A stretch of DNA of 64,000 nt from Bacteroidota bacterium (GCA_947460175.1 CANHGW010000010.1:1-64000), one strand, 5' to 3'. Counted from the stretch's first letter, positions 26,801 through 35,761 are shown. Numbers and translations are program-made. Notes: generated by a model from the letters alone, not told the origin.

Positions 26801-28120
26801 CGGTGTAAATGAACCAGTCAAAACTGTTGAAGGAGATGTTGCAATACCAGTTAAGCCTGAAAAATAAACTTCTTCACCTGGATCAGTAAATACAGAATTC
26901 TGATTGTAGTCAATGTAAATTTTAGCTCCTGAAAGAGAGTTAGCAGAACATGAACCCAATGTCATTGAAAAATTCTGAGCAAGTCCTATATATAAAATTG
27001 GTGCAGTAAGATTGGTAAAATTTGCATTTTGTGAAGGAGTACCAGTTCCAGTTCCTTGCGAACCTACCAAGGGATTAATACAATCGGTTGTGTTATTTAA
27101 TGAGCCCATTGTAACATTGAAAATATCTACATTCAGATTGGATGTGGCTGTTGATGTACCACAATAACAGGGTGATGTTGGGCTCCAAGGTTGAGTAGTC
27201 ACAGGACCTACTACGGATGAAGTATCAAACAATGAACTATTCGTACACGTAACGATGCATCTAAAATAATTTGTACTATTTGCAATTGGTGTGTAATTAT
27301 ATGGAGTTACATTAGCTCCTGGGATTGGAGTCCAAGAACCTCCTAACCCAGTTGGAGAGCTCAACCATTGAAAAGTCAAATTTGCTGCACTTGTGACACC
27401 TGTTAAACTCAATGCAACAGGCGTACCAGGGCATGGATTTGTAGGAACGGCAACAGATGTACCAGCAGTTGGTGTTCCTGCACATGGGGTACTTAATAGA
27501 TTTAAAGTAACACCTCCAGTAAAAGCTCTTGGGTTAAAAGTTGGACCAGCTACAGGTCCTCCAAATCCTACAAAATTACCTGCAATTAAATGTTCCCCAA
27601 TTTGTAAATTCACACCAGTATTTACGAAATTTACTGGTATAGCACCAGTTGGGTTTGTTATGCCAGTGTATTCTAGGCCGACTGAACTTCCTAAGAAAAA
27701 TCTATAAGTTGTATTAGCAGGAATTACAAAAGTCAAACCTGTAAATAAAGAATTGTAAGTTCCAACAGCAGCATTAAAAGGTGCCGCATTGTTGATTAAA
27801 ACTGTCGACGAAGCGATTTGAGTCCAACCATTTGGAACTGAAATCACTCCTGGAAGATTTGATAGAGAAGTACTTGAATACCATAACTCAGCATTTGTGG
27901 TACCAACAGTAGTAAAATAATTACCCACTTCAGTTAAAACCGCTGGAAATCCATTTGTATTTTGAATTACAAATGTTATACCATTTTGACCATTATTTCC
28001 GTAAACAGTACCAATACCTTGAGTTACTGTATTAAAGCTAATTACTTGAGCTTTGGAAATAAATCCAGTAGTCAACATCAATGTAAAACAAACTAATAAA
28101 GAATGTAATAATCTTTTCAT
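23846..28120 (-). CDS. Giant secreted T9SS cargo protein with GEVED domain (paralogue 2)
   Basis: The 1424-residue protein starts with a signal peptide (MKRLLHSLLVCFTLMLTTG to SKAQ). An N-terminal beta domain is followed by an Ig-like Cys-containing segment (about 210-310). A GEVED domain follows (about 325-490) with KIYIDYNQNSVFTDPGEEVY and the name-giving GETEDYLVNI. CARDB-like repeats and the region shared with paralogue 1 come next, then an almost identical T9SS sorting domain (VTLYPNPVNTNLNVDI). GEVED domains occur in surface adhesins and proteases; no protease motif is visible here. A -7 box and terminator after this gene suggest separate transcripts for the tandem pair. Confidence 0.88.
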   Translation of the reverse strand: MKRLLHSLLVCFTLMLTTGFISKAQVISFNTVTQGIGTVYGNNGQNGITFVIQNTNGFPAVLTEVGNYFTTVGTTNAELWYSSTSLSNLPGVISVPNGWTQIASSTVLINNAAPFNAAVGTYNSLFTGLTFVIPANTTYRFFLGSSVGLEYTGITNPTGAIPVNFVNTGVNLQIGEHLIAGNFVGFGGPVAGPTFNPRAFTGGVTLNLLSTPCAGTPTAGTSVAVPTNPCPGTPVALSLTGVTSAANLTFQWLSSPTGLGGSWTPIPGANVTPYNYTPIANSTNYFRCIVTCTNSSLFDTSSVVGPVTTQPWSPTSPCYCGTSTATSNLNVDIFNVTMGSLNNTTDCINPLVGSQGTGTGTPSQNANFTNLTAPILYIGLAQNFSMTLGSCSANSLSGAKIYIDYNQNSVFTDPGEEVYFSGLTGIATSPSTVLTGSFTPPVTALSGLTRMRIIGQSGGQATATTITPCGSYTQGETEDYLVNIIPPTPYDPGVASMTSPSGNCFSANQVVTAQIRNYGSTPIDLSVNPVTVTLNVNGPLGLTPYNVTLSTGLLTPYGASGVTAIFTGVNMFNGGTYSLNTSLTISGVVNGNLFNDSLQNPIIKINYRPTAGAPYNLCQYSPIPFGQGLTVSGCATPLNDSVTITFNITPCIDNVGATGGGTALNAPANCSNQYAGAFANATIPTLPPGAYFTSNGSLEITNLSSSFMTEVRFILYGTSPIGAQLFAGCPTGYNTGAGNQLIGGQSIGSNANFTNKRLITPAQLSNIFNPANTTLNIGYWETWNDLFAVADANPNAGSPTTATLKVYYSYIPANVEWYSAPSGGVNLYNLSPFNPLITTGSGLSNSNTTGTYTWFAACAGSSNCRVPVNLVINPTPAAFQDTLSQCEYAVSSNSGIFDLTTMNSAVSGNNLAASVEYFLDEPLFSQVPLPSNDTSSTNFVYSKVFYPSTGCFSKDSLLLQVNSLPELPSAVITGFACAPLSIDVADLIDPFSTSPVGTDTLYYDDNTYTTLHPNPHAINTADTVYMVFATNTSPVCSDTATVFIDITPVSNYISGQDVIGGYSVAGSYGCNSVTILDGLSDTLRSPSDCRRVSAVTDVSNSISLGSTATCLEIAASTPFHNGQPYVNRTYQITPTTNDTAQVCLYYLDQDLQDYNADAGFLGWPFLPTAASMPANMSNIAITKVDNGDLNTPGHIPTAISNASISATYDPSSTVWTICFPVNGFSYFYLHTQNPGNVPLPVSMLNFRGTRVDATSQLNWSTVTEINNSHFVVERSKDGKSFARVSDNIASKAVNGNSNEQLDYGYTDATPYQGHNYYRLQQHDIDGHMSYSKVVDVYFGNETIVTLYPNPVNTNLNVDINTPKATVAKLKITDATGRTVKVVDMQLQAGSNTSLVDMQGLADGMYMISITNDKGLNYSQPVRKN
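24543..24625. repeat. 83-bp tract identical to 20999-21081
   Basis: Partner of the identical tract in paralogue 1. Other long shared runs are 39 bases (ACTGTTGCTTTTGG onward) near 20479/24023 and 33 bases (GTAATCTGATACG onward) near 21179/24723. Confidence 0.85.
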
Positions 28121-28228
28121 TTTTTTCTATATTTTGGTTAAAAATAAGTAGAAATGAACAAAAATAAAAAATTATTTTATCAAGATATTTCTGTGAATAA
28201 CTAATTTATATAGGTAAACAACCACTTA

Positions 28229-28825
28229 TTAATGCAAATCGGCCGAAATCAAGCGAAGGAATTCTGAGCGAGTTTTATCTTTTTCAAACTCTCCACAAAA
28301 GGCTGAAGTAGTAGTGGATGAGTTTTGTTTTTGAACGCCTCTCATCATCATACAAAGATGCTTTGCCTCAATCACGACTGCAACTCCCAACGGATTCAAA
28401 GCTTCTTGAACAGCATCTAGAATTTGATGAGTCATACGTTCTTGTACCTGTAAACGGCGAGAGAAACAGTCTACAACTCGAGCCAATTTACTTAATCCTG
28501 TAATGTAGCCATTGGGAATATATGCAATATGAGCTTTGCCAAAAAATGGTAACATATGATGCTCACACATAGAATACAATTCAATGTCTTTAACTATAAC
28601 CATTTCGCTGTAACTCTCTTTAAATTTTGCAGAATTAATAATTTCAACTGCATCCATCTTATATCCTTGTGTTAAAAACAGGTTTGATTTCGCTACTCTC
28701 ATTGGGGTTTTCTCAATACCTTCTCGAGTAATGTCCTCTCCTATATCTGTAAGTATAGATTTGTAATGGTCTGATAATGAATTCAATATTGATTCATCAA
28801 AGTCTTCAGTTTTTTTATATGACAT
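28229..28825 (-). CDS. folE: GTP cyclohydrolase I
   Basis: FolE converts GTP to 7,8-dihydroneopterin triphosphate, the entry to folate and, with QueD, to queuosine. Zinc-site and active-site motifs are present: [16 protein letters not shown] (about 105-120), the [15 protein letters not shown] helix, QERMTHQI, and [12 protein letters not shown]. The ATG at 28825 (MSYKKTEDF) is chosen because the TTG further upstream at 28849 would run back into the queD coding region. Length is 198 residues, near the E. coli value of 222. The gene follows queD on the same strand with a 13-base gap, forming a pterin operon. Confidence 0.95.
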   Translation of the reverse strand: MSYKKTEDFDESILNSLSDHYKSILTDIGEDITREGIEKTPMRVAKSNLFLTQGYKMDAVEIINSAKFKESYSEMVIVKDIELYSMCEHHMLPFFGKAHIAYIPNGYITGLSKLARVVDCFSRRLQVQERMTHQILDAVQEALNPLGVAVVIEAKHLCMMMRGVQKQNSSTTTSAFCGEFEKDKTRSEFLRLISADLH

Positions 28826-28838
28826 TCTTCTTATTTTT

Positions 28839-29252
28839 TTAATTCCCAAAATATTCTACATAGATACGTTGTGTTTCTATCAATTTTACACAATGCATTT
28901 TTGCTCCGTTTTTTTCTACCTCATTGACTAATTCATTCCAAATGCCAATGGCAAAATTTTCGGCAGAAGTGAATTTACCTTCCATGAAAGGAACATCAAT
29001 ATTTAGATTACAATGATCCACAATATCTACTACTTTCGACTTCATGATATCTCCTAATGTTTTTGCATTGAATACAAACCCTGTATCAGGATGTACTTCA
29101 CCTTTCACAGTTACATGCAATTCATAATTGTGGCCATGAAAATTCGCATTCGCACATTTACCAAACACCTCTTTATTTTTCTCCTCACTCCATGCAGGAT
29201 TCCACAATTTGTGGGCTGCATTAAAATGTTCAACTCTTGTTACATAAACCAT
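28839..29252 (-). CDS. queD: 6-carboxy-5,6,7,8-tetrahydropterin synthase (QueD/PTPS family)
   Basis: The 137-residue protein has the family zinc ligands: His in FNAAHKL (about 14) and the [13 protein letters not shown] block (about 37-49). The [10 protein letters not shown] stretch carries the catalytic Cys, and the C-terminal [11 protein letters not shown] Glu block is present. It acts on the FolE product in the first dedicated step toward preQ0 and queuosine. The TTG at 29258 precedes an ATG at 29252, which I prefer. Coexpression with folE fits. A eukaryote-type 6-pyruvoyl-tetrahydropterin synthase role is the less likely alternative. Confidence 0.9.
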   Translation of the reverse strand: MVYVTRVEHFNAAHKLWNPAWSEEKNKEVFGKCANANFHGHNYELHVTVKGEVHPDTGFVFNAKTLGDIMKSKVVDIVDHCNLNIDVPFMEGKFTSAENFAIGIWNELVNEVEKNGAKMHCVKLIETQRIYVEYFGN

Positions 29253-29427
29253 AATCAAATTCTTTACAATAAAAGTAAAACAAACTATTGATTCTTTACT
29301 CTTTATTTAATTGCAAAAATAATCTACACCTTGGAACAAACCTTAATCAATTTCTTATATTCTATAGAGCCTTAGAATAAAGATGAATGTATTTGGAAAT
29401 CGAAATTTTTAGATCAACTTTGCATTT

Positions 29428-30060
29428 ATGAAACTATTTGTGGTTGCTGCTACATCGATGGAGTTGGATTCTATTTCTAAATATACTTTTGAGTCCAATC
29501 ATGAAATTAGTTATCACACACATGGGATTGGCATACTTCAATCCTGTTTTCAACTTCAAAAACTAGCAATACAGAAGCCTGACTTCATTATTCAATTTGG
29601 CATTGCTGGAAGTTATAATCAAACTCTTTCTATTGGTGAAACTGTGATTGTAGTAAACGAACAACTAGGAGATTGCGGTGCAGAAGATCATGAACAACTT
29701 CTTACGTTAAATGACCTCGGGTTACAAAATAAAAATGAATACCCTTTTGAAAATAATGTATTACAGAATCCTTTTTTAAAAAACCATCCTTCACATTTAA
29801 AAAAAGTCTACGGCCTAACTGTTAACTTAACTGCAGGAAATGCAGACACGATTCGATTACGTAAAAACAAATTCAATGCTGACATTGAGTCAATGGAAGG
29901 AGCTTGCTTGCATTATGTTTGTTTACAATATGGCATCCCATTTATACAATTACGTGGCATTTCCAATTATGTAGAACCTAGAAACAAATCAAATTGGAAT
30001 ATTCCACTTGCCCTTTCCAATTGCAAAGAAGAAGTCATTCAATTTATACAAACACTTTAA
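29428..30060 (+). CDS. mqnB: Futalosine hydrolase
   Basis: This 210-residue nucleoside-phosphorylase-fold protein begins MKLFVVAATSMELDSI, with FGIAGSYNQTLSIGE near 65-80 and a purine-site DIESMEGACLHYVC near 150-163. MqnB removes hypoxanthine from futalosine, giving dehypoxanthine futalosine, in the alternative menaquinone route. Assignment over MTA/SAH nucleosidase rests on the following gene, mqnD, which starts 2 bases after the stop. A weak -7 element (CAACTTTG) ends about 9 bases before the ATG. Confidence 0.92.
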   Translation: MKLFVVAATSMELDSISKYTFESNHEISYHTHGIGILQSCFQLQKLAIQKPDFIIQFGIAGSYNQTLSIGETVIVVNEQLGDCGAEDHEQLLTLNDLGLQNKNEYPFENNVLQNPFLKNHPSHLKKVYGLTVNLTAGNADTIRLRKNKFNADIESMEGACLHYVCLQYGIPFIQLRGISNYVEPRNKSNWNIPLALSNCKEEVIQFIQTL

Positions 30061-30062
30061 AC

Positions 30063-30878
30063 ATGAAATTGAAGATAGGTATTTCACCCTGCCCTAACGA
30101 TACATTTATATTTGATGCCATTGCAAATCAATTGATTGATATATCACCTTACGAATTTGAATTTATTTTTGAAGATGTAGAAACATTGAATCAACTTGCC
30201 ACCAAAGGCGAACTAGATATCATCAAACTAAGTTATGCGCATTACTTCAATGTAATGGATCAATATGTAATGTTACAGAGTGGTAGTGCACTTGGTTTTG
30301 GTGTTGGGCCTTTGTTGATATCAAAAAAACCAATAGACATTTCCAATATAGAAGATTATTCTATTGCAATTCCTGGCCTACATACTACAGCTTATTTTTT
30401 ATTAAAATTTGCTTTAAAAAACATAACCAACATTGCTGTTTATAATTTTGCCGATATCGAACAAGCCGTTTTAAATAAAGAAGTTGATGCAGGTGTAATT
30501 ATTCATGAGAATCGATTCACTTATGAAGAAAAAGGCTTACTAAAATTAATTGATTTAGGTGAATTTTGGGAAACAAAAACGAAATTACCAATAGCATTAG
30601 GAGGCATTGCTATTAAACGAAGTAGTGCAAAAGAAGTTCAACATCAAATAAACGAATTAATCCAAATGAGTATTCTTCATTCAAAGTTGAATCTGCCATT
30701 GATAAGTGATTTTGTAAAATGCCATGCACAAGAAATGAAAGAAGATGTTATGAGAAAGCATATTGATTTGTATGTAAATGAAAACACAATTCAACTTAAT
30801 AAAAATGGCATTAAAGCTATTGAAAAAATGTATTCACTTTCAGGAATTAAATCAACCTATTCACTCCTATTACAATAA
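30063..30878 (+). CDS. mqnD: 1,4-dihydroxy-6-naphthoate synthase
   Basis: The 271-residue protein starts MKLKIGISPCPNDTFIF, which is diagnostic for MqnD, a periplasmic-binding-protein fold used as an enzyme. Further blocks are DIIKLSYAHYF, GFGVGPLLISKK, and AGVIIHENRFTYEEKGL with its catalytic His. MqnD releases 1,4-dihydroxy-6-naphthoate from cyclic dehypoxanthine futalosine. The upstream extension in the same frame (to 29994) overlaps mqnB and is rejected. mqnA and mqnC are not in the window. Confidence 0.95.
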   Translation: MKLKIGISPCPNDTFIFDAIANQLIDISPYEFEFIFEDVETLNQLATKGELDIIKLSYAHYFNVMDQYVMLQSGSALGFGVGPLLISKKPIDISNIEDYSIAIPGLHTTAYFLLKFALKNITNIAVYNFADIEQAVLNKEVDAGVIIHENRFTYEEKGLLKLIDLGEFWETKTKLPIALGGIAIKRSSAKEVQHQINELIQMSILHSKLNLPLISDFVKCHAQEMKEDVMRKHIDLYVNENTIQLNKNGIKAIEKMYSLSGIKSTYSLLLQ

Positions 30879-30879
30879 T

Positions 30880-31323
30880 ATGATTACCTATAAAATAATA
30901 CACTTTGATGAATTAACGAATCATGAAGTTTATGATATGCTTCAACTTAGAGCTGATGTATTTGTGATTGAACAAAATTGTATTTATCAAGATTGTGACA
31001 ATAAAGACAAGCAATCCTACCACCTATTAGTACATGACAACAATCAACTTGTAGCATATTGTAGATTATTAGACAAAGGCCTTTCCTATACTGAGTATTG
31101 TTCTATTGGACGAGTTGTAACTCATCCTTTATATCGACATCAGAAACATGGTTTGAATCTAATGCTCAAGGCCATCGAGTTTTGCGAAACGACATTCAAC
31201 GAATCTATAAAAATTAGCGCTCAGGCTTACTTAGAAAAATTTTATACCGACTTAGGATTCAATGTTGTTTCTGAACCATATCTAGAAGACGACATCCCAC
31301 ACATTGCTATGGTTTTAAAATAA
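30880..31323 (+). CDS. ElaA-family GNAT acetyltransferase
   Basis: The 147-residue protein has the ElaA-like N-terminus (LQLRADVFVIEQNCIYQD, residues about 20-37). The GNAT acetyl-CoA motif A follows as IGRVVTHPLYRHQKHGLNLM (about 77-96), then a motif-B-like helix and FYTDLGF. The pyrophosphate loop reads RHQKHG rather than RxxGxG, which is close but not canonical. Substrate is unknown. The start ATG overlaps the tail of mqnD's stop region (1 base between), so it is cotranscribed with mqnB-mqnD; no functional link to menaquinone is known. Confidence 0.85.
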   Translation: MITYKIIHFDELTNHEVYDMLQLRADVFVIEQNCIYQDCDNKDKQSYHLLVHDNNQLVAYCRLLDKGLSYTEYCSIGRVVTHPLYRHQKHGLNLMLKAIEFCETTFNESIKISAQAYLEKFYTDLGFNVVSEPYLEDDIPHIAMVLK

Positions 31324-31325
31324 TA

Positions 31326-32657
31326 TTATTCGATGATTATTTTACGATTGATGACTTCATCATTCATCTGTAATTGTAATAAATAAACACCACTTGCGAT
31401 ACCCTGCGGTAAAGAAAATGTTTGATGCAATTGTCCAGATTTATTTTTTAATTTATCTCCTACTATCCATTGCTGACCAAGTAATGATATTAATCGAATT
31501 TGAATAGTAGCCTCTTCATTGATAAAACCATCAATTGTAATTTGTGAATGCACAGGTATAGGTGAAATTGTCAATTGATTACCACTTAATATTGATGGTG
31601 AAGTTAAAGGTGCTGCATCCATACATGATTGTATATTGTAACTTACTTTTTCTGTAGTATTACAATTTCCACATAAAATATTCTTGAAAAAACAAGTGTA
31701 CTTAAATGGCACATAATTAACCGGTTCTAATGTAGGAAAAATACAATGTTCACCGTTGGCATCATAATTAGTTTCTGTACATAATCCAATATTTTTCATG
31801 CGTTGAAATAGTTGTTTTGGACCATAAAATATTGGTGCAGGATTTAATGTACTATTACAATATTTATATGTTCCTATACTCACAGGCATGATGCTATCTT
31901 TCAATCCATGAATAGACAATACAGGTATATTTTCATTAGCATCAATGATGTTGGTATCTGCAATACCACCGCACCAATTCAATATTCCTTTGATAGAATA
32001 AGCTGCAATGAGATTGTTACTTGAATTATTGATTCCACCTAAATCGGCTAGTGCACCTGGATAAAGTACATTCGCTTCGTTTTGATCTACAAAACCTGCA
32101 TACATAGCAGTTATAGCTCCTGCATCTTGACCAGCAATAAAAATAAATGATGTATCTATTGAATACATACTAGCATTGAAAGTAAGAAAACGAATAGCCG
32201 CATTGGCATCTTGTAAAGCACGGTAAGATGCATATCGATAAGTTGAAAAATCACCATCGCAACTACTTCCACCTGGATTATTATTCCATCCTAATCTGTA
32301 TTCAACTGATGCTGCTACAAATCCTCGACGGGCTAATTGCTCGCAATAGGTATTCATATCAGTTTTTGAACCTGATGAAAAATCGCCCCCATGAAAAAAT
32401 ATAACCACAGGCTTTTTTGATAAATTATCAATCAATGGATTTACATGAAAAATATCCATTTTCAAAGTATCCATCCCTACTTGATAATTTAAATTTTGAC
32501 CATAGACTACATTGGAATGAGAGATAATTGCTAAGCTATTAAATAAATCATTCTCTGCAAATCGCCCTGAAATACAATAAGGATATGTTTGAGATTTTGA
32601 ACATATTGCTACAAACAGCAATATGAACAATAGTAAGTAGTCTTTAGTTCTTTTCAT
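31326..32657 (-). CDS. Secreted alpha/beta-hydrolase with Asp at the nucleophile position and T9SS tail
   Basis: A signal peptide (about 1-23) precedes an esterase-type alpha/beta-hydrolase domain. The oxyanion block is VVIFFHGGDFSSGSK (about 84-98). The nucleophile elbow reads IAGQDAG, with Asp178 (codon GAT at 32124-32126) where relatives have Ser in GxSxG. A candidate acid (IHGLKDSIMP) and His (ANGEHCIFP) follow, so the rest of the triad seems kept. A Cys pair region and a T9SS sorting domain (LTISPIPVHSQITIDG to SGVYLLQLQMNDEVINRKIIIE) end the protein. It could be an inactive homologue or use Asp as nucleophile. It converges on elaA with 2 bases between stops. Confidence 0.85.
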   Translation of the reverse strand: MKRTKDYLLLFILLFVAICSKSQTYPYCISGRFAENDLFNSLAIISHSNVVYGQNLNYQVGMDTLKMDIFHVNPLIDNLSKKPVVIFFHGGDFSSGSKTDMNTYCEQLARRGFVAASVEYRLGWNNNPGGSSCDGDFSTYRYASYRALQDANAAIRFLTFNASMYSIDTSFIFIAGQDAGAITAMYAGFVDQNEANVLYPGALADLGGINNSSNNLIAAYSIKGILNWCGGIADTNIIDANENIPVLSIHGLKDSIMPVSIGTYKYCNSTLNPAPIFYGPKQLFQRMKNIGLCTETNYDANGEHCIFPTLEPVNYVPFKYTCFFKNILCGNCNTTEKVSYNIQSCMDAAPLTSPSILSGNQLTISPIPVHSQITIDGFINEEATIQIRLISLLGQQWIVGDKLKNKSGQLHQTFSLPQGIASGVYLLQLQMNDEVINRKIIIE

Positions 32658-32712
32658 TTTTACACTACAAAAAAACTAAACTATTTGCAATTTATTGCAA
32701 ATCATTTCAATA

Positions 32713-33783
32713 TTATTCTTTAATGAATTTTTGTGTAGCTACAGTTGAAGTTCCTTTTTCATTCATTTTTAGAATATAAAGTCCTTTCGAAAGTGAACCT
32801 AAATTCAAAACAGATTTTTCACTCACTGTTGAAATTTCAGTACGATAAACCAATTTACCTTGAATCGAAATTATTTCAACATTCCATGCCTTGCCCGATT
32901 TATTATCCATATGCATTGTTTGATCCACTTGGGTAGGATAAATTGAAAGCCCATTTAAAAGAGTTGATTCATTTAAACTACTTGGTGTAGTATTTCCACT
33001 TTTAAGACTATTAGCCTTAAGGATTACATAACTATTCAACACCATATCACCTGCATCTGCAATGGCCATTCTTAAATGATAGGTTTGATTAGATGTTACA
33101 TTGGCATGTGCAATCAATGGTGTAGTGAATCCATCCATCGTATTGGTAGTATCAATATTGTTTACATAGTAATTTTGATAAATACTGCAATTGTTGGTAC
33201 CATCATTGATAGAGTTGATTGACACAGGTATAGTTGTAGTTGGTATTAATGCAATATTAGTTGGAGAAGGATAACCAGGTCCAGTAATATGAAATGCGAA
33301 AACATCATTGAATGATGAGCAATTAAATTCAGGATATTCTTCAGAACCAAATACATATTCGAATTCAATAAAATTACCTACCGGAACTAAATCAAATTCT
33401 AAGATACAAGCATCATAGGTATTGACAGTTACTATATTACCCAGCACAGTATCACCAGGCATATTAACAGAATGTGAAGCAAAATCACCAGGATGGCCGT
33501 CCAAGCCATAGGTTATATTTGGACTCACCCCTGAAGTCATAATTTCTCCTGTGCCTAGTACAATTCCATTATTAATTCCTATATTAGACGTACCAGTTAG
33601 TAGACCATTTGAATTGGTATCACAAGTAAGTACAGTATTGCTTACGACCACACCCAACGTACCTGATGTAGCTACAATTTGATTCGCTAGTTGAGTAGCA
33701 GTTTGATTAGGTGTTAAGCTTAGTTGGGCACTTGCAGTCCAACTTCCCATAAAAAACAAAGCAACGGTCAATAGTTTTTTCAT
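32713..33783 (-). CDS. Secreted choice-of-anchor-L domain protein with T9SS tail
   Basis: The start ATG at 33783 opens a signal peptide (MKKLLTVALFFMGSWTASAQ); the frame upstream to 33888 lacks one. The body (about 20-260) matches the choice-of-anchor-L family: NQTATQLANQI, a NIGINNGIVLGTGE block, GDTVLGNIV, ILEFDLVPVGNFIEFEYVFGSEEYPEF and FNDVFAFHI. The last about 75 residues are a T9SS sorting domain (LLNGLSIYPTQVDQTMHMDN to GTSTVATQKFIKE). Function is unknown beyond surface display; no catalytic residues are evident. A 55-base gap separates it from the hydrolase gene, so they may share a transcript. Confidence 0.85.
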   Translation of the reverse strand: MKKLLTVALFFMGSWTASAQLSLTPNQTATQLANQIVATSGTLGVVVSNTVLTCDTNSNGLLTGTSNIGINNGIVLGTGEIMTSGVSPNITYGLDGHPGDFASHSVNMPGDTVLGNIVTVNTYDACILEFDLVPVGNFIEFEYVFGSEEYPEFNCSSFNDVFAFHITGPGYPSPTNIALIPTTTIPVSINSINDGTNNCSIYQNYYVNNIDTTNTMDGFTTPLIAHANVTSNQTYHLRMAIADAGDMVLNSYVILKANSLKSGNTTPSSLNESTLLNGLSIYPTQVDQTMHMDNKSGKAWNVEIISIQGKLVYRTEISTVSEKSVLNLGSLSKGLYILKMNEKGTSTVATQKFIKE

Positions 33784-33897
33784 AATTTTGATGATATATT
33801 TGGCATTAAAGTTATTTATTCTATTGCTGCAAAACAACTCTTTAACAAAAAAGAGGGTTCCTTCGAAAAAAAAACTTCTCCACATCAACTTTTTTAA

Positions 33898-33905
33898 TAC
33901 CTTTG
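33898..33905 (+). promoter_or_regulatory. -7 promoter box of the rplK operon
   Basis: TACCTTTG is a perfect TAnnTTTG match. It predicts a 5' leader of about 90 bases before the rplK ATG. L1 is known to bind the leader of the L11 operon in E. coli, so this leader is a candidate for such control; I could not draw a convincing L1 site by eye. Confidence 0.5.
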
Positions 33906-34000
33906 CGGTCCCTTAGAAGTTCTTTTCAATACAATTTTGAAGGAATTGGGAGTATTCACTTGCAAAAGTAAGTACGTTTGAACCAAAAAAATTTTATAAA

Positions 34001-34444
34001 ATGGCTAAAGAAATCAGTGGCTATGTAAAGCTACAATGTAAAGGCGGACAAGCTAATCCCGCTCCCCCAATCGGTCCAGCATTGGGTTCCAAAGGTGTTA
34101 ACATCATGGAATTTTGCAAGCAGTTCAATGCTCGCACGCAAGACAAACCAGGTAAAGTATTACCGGTATTAATTACTGTTTACGCAGACAAAAGTTTTGA
34201 ATTTGTAATCAAAACCCCACCTGCTCCAGTTCAACTTATGGAATTTGCGAATGTTAAAAGTGGTTCAAAAGAACCAAATCGTAACAAAGTAGGTAAAGTA
34301 ACATGGGCTCAGGTAGAAGAAATTGCTAAAGACAAAATGCCAGATTTAAACTGCTTTACACTTGAAAGTGCAATGAGCATGGTAGCTGGTACAGCTCGTA
34401 GCATGGGCTTAACCGTTGATGGTAAAGCTCCTTGGGAAAACTAA
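34001..34444 (+). CDS. rplK: 50S ribosomal protein L11
   Basis: The 147-residue protein is full length. [20 protein letters not shown] near residues 7-26 and the C-terminal [12 protein letters not shown] block are diagnostic. L11 binds the GTPase-associated region of 23S rRNA. It heads rplK-rplA-rplJ-rplL, but neither secE nor nusG precedes it, which is unusual; a secreted-protein gene lies upstream on the other strand. Confidence 0.98.
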   Translation: MAKEISGYVKLQCKGGQANPAPPIGPALGSKGVNIMEFCKQFNARTQDKPGKVLPVLITVYADKSFEFVIKTPPAPVQLMEFANVKSGSKEPNRNKVGKVTWAQVEEIAKDKMPDLNCFTLESAMSMVAGTARSMGLTVDGKAPWEN

Positions 34445-34474
34445 TTTTTAAGTCTTAAAAAATCGTAAACAGAA

Positions 34475-35167
34475 ATGAAACTAAGTAAAAAAAGAAAAGT
34501 AGCAGAATCTAAAGTAGATCTTGCCAAAATATATAGTTTAGAAGATGCTTCTAAAATAATGAAAGATATCAATTGTACTAAATTTGATAGTTCAGTAGAT
34601 ATTCACGTGCGTCTTGGAGTAGATCCTAAGAAAGCAGACCAAGCAATCCGTGGTACAGTAACTCTTCCTCATGGTACTGGTAAAACAAAACGTGTATTAG
34701 TACTTTGTACGCCAGATAAAGAAGCTGAAGCAACTGCTGCTGGAGCTGATTATGTTGGATTGGATGAGTTTGTAGCAAAAATTGATGGTGGATGGACAGA
34801 TGTAGATGTAATCATCGCTACTCCTTCTGTGATGCCTAAAATCGGACGTTTGGGTAAAGTACTCGGACCTCGTAATTTGATGCCGAATCCTAAAACAGGT
34901 ACAGTTACTAACAACGTAGGTGAAGCTGTCAATGAAGTAAAAGGTGGTAAAATCGCATTTAAAGTAGATAAAACTGGTATTATCCATGCATCTATCGGAC
35001 GTGTATCATTCGAACCAAAAAAATTACAAGAAAACAGTCAAGAGTTGATCAATGCAATTGTAAAATTGAAACCATCTTCTGCTAAAGGTACTTATGTACG
35101 TGGTATTAGCATGGCAACTTCAATGAGTCCAGGCGTTTATGTAGACACTAAATCTGCATTGAATTAA
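34475..35167 (+). CDS. rplA: 50S ribosomal protein L1
   Basis: The 230-residue protein has the L1 hallmarks: [18 protein letters not shown] (about 71-88), [20 protein letters not shown] (about 120-139) and the [17 protein letters not shown] end. L1 forms the stalk at the E site and represses its own operon in many bacteria. It follows rplK by 30 bases. Confidence 0.98.
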   Translation: MKLSKKRKVAESKVDLAKIYSLEDASKIMKDINCTKFDSSVDIHVRLGVDPKKADQAIRGTVTLPHGTGKTKRVLVLCTPDKEAEATAAGADYVGLDEFVAKIDGGWTDVDVIIATPSVMPKIGRLGKVLGPRNLMPNPKTGTVTNNVGEAVNEVKGGKIAFKVDKTGIIHASIGRVSFEPKKLQENSQELINAIVKLKPSSAKGTYVRGISMATSMSPGVYVDTKSALN

Positions 35168-35190
35168 TCACCTTTAAAACATTTATTAAA

Positions 35191-35703
35191 ATGACAACTG
35201 AACAAAAAAATCAAGCAATAGAAGTATTGAAAGAAAAATTTTCTCAATACAATAATTTTTATATCACTAACACTGAATCATTAACAGTAGCGCAAGTAAG
35301 CAAATTACGTCGTTTATGTTTTGACAAAGATGTTGAAATGAAAGTTGCAAAAAATACATTAATCGTAAAAGCACTTCAACAATTGGATGCTGAAAAATAT
35401 AGCGGTATTATGGATGCATTCCATGGTGTAACTGCTCTTATGTTTAGCGAAAGTCCAAAAGAACCAGCTTTATTGATTAGCTCAATTCGCGAAGAATTCA
35501 AAACCGACAAACCTATCTTGAAAGCAGCCCTTATTGGTGAGGACGTATTCATGGGTAACGAAAGTTTAGCTGCGCTGAAGAGTATCAAAACGAAGAACGA
35601 ATTAATTGGAGAAGTAATTGGATTATTGAAATCCCCTCTTTCTCGAGTTATATCTGGACTTCAAAACAGACCGGAAACAGCAGATGTTGCTGCAGCCGAA
35701 TAA
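35191..35703 (+). CDS. rplJ: 50S ribosomal protein L10
   Basis: At 170 residues it has the usual L10 length. The N-terminal RNA-binding part contains LTVAQVSKLRRLC and MKVAKNTLIVKA; the C-terminal helix that binds L7/L12 dimers is present (IGLLKSPLSRVISGLQ). The gap to rplA is 23 bases and to rplL 58 bases. Confidence 0.97.
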   Translation: MTTEQKNQAIEVLKEKFSQYNNFYITNTESLTVAQVSKLRRLCFDKDVEMKVAKNTLIVKALQQLDAEKYSGIMDAFHGVTALMFSESPKEPALLISSIREEFKTDKPILKAALIGEDVFMGNESLAALKSIKTKNELIGEVIGLLKSPLSRVISGLQNRPETADVAAAE

Positions 35704-35761
35704 ACATTGCTTCCAAGCTTCATCATAAATTCATTATTCAAAAAATTAAAAAAATTATAAC

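Noticed and set aside
27393-27707. Plus-strand frame rich in Pro, Val and Gly opposite the giant T9SS paralogue 2
   Set aside because: An antisense product of Thr/Asn-rich codons with no start context.
33906-34000. Riboswitch or tRNA-like structure in the rplK leader
   Set aside because: Only weak short stems were found and no tRNA arms; ribosomal autocontrol remains possible but I could not draw it.
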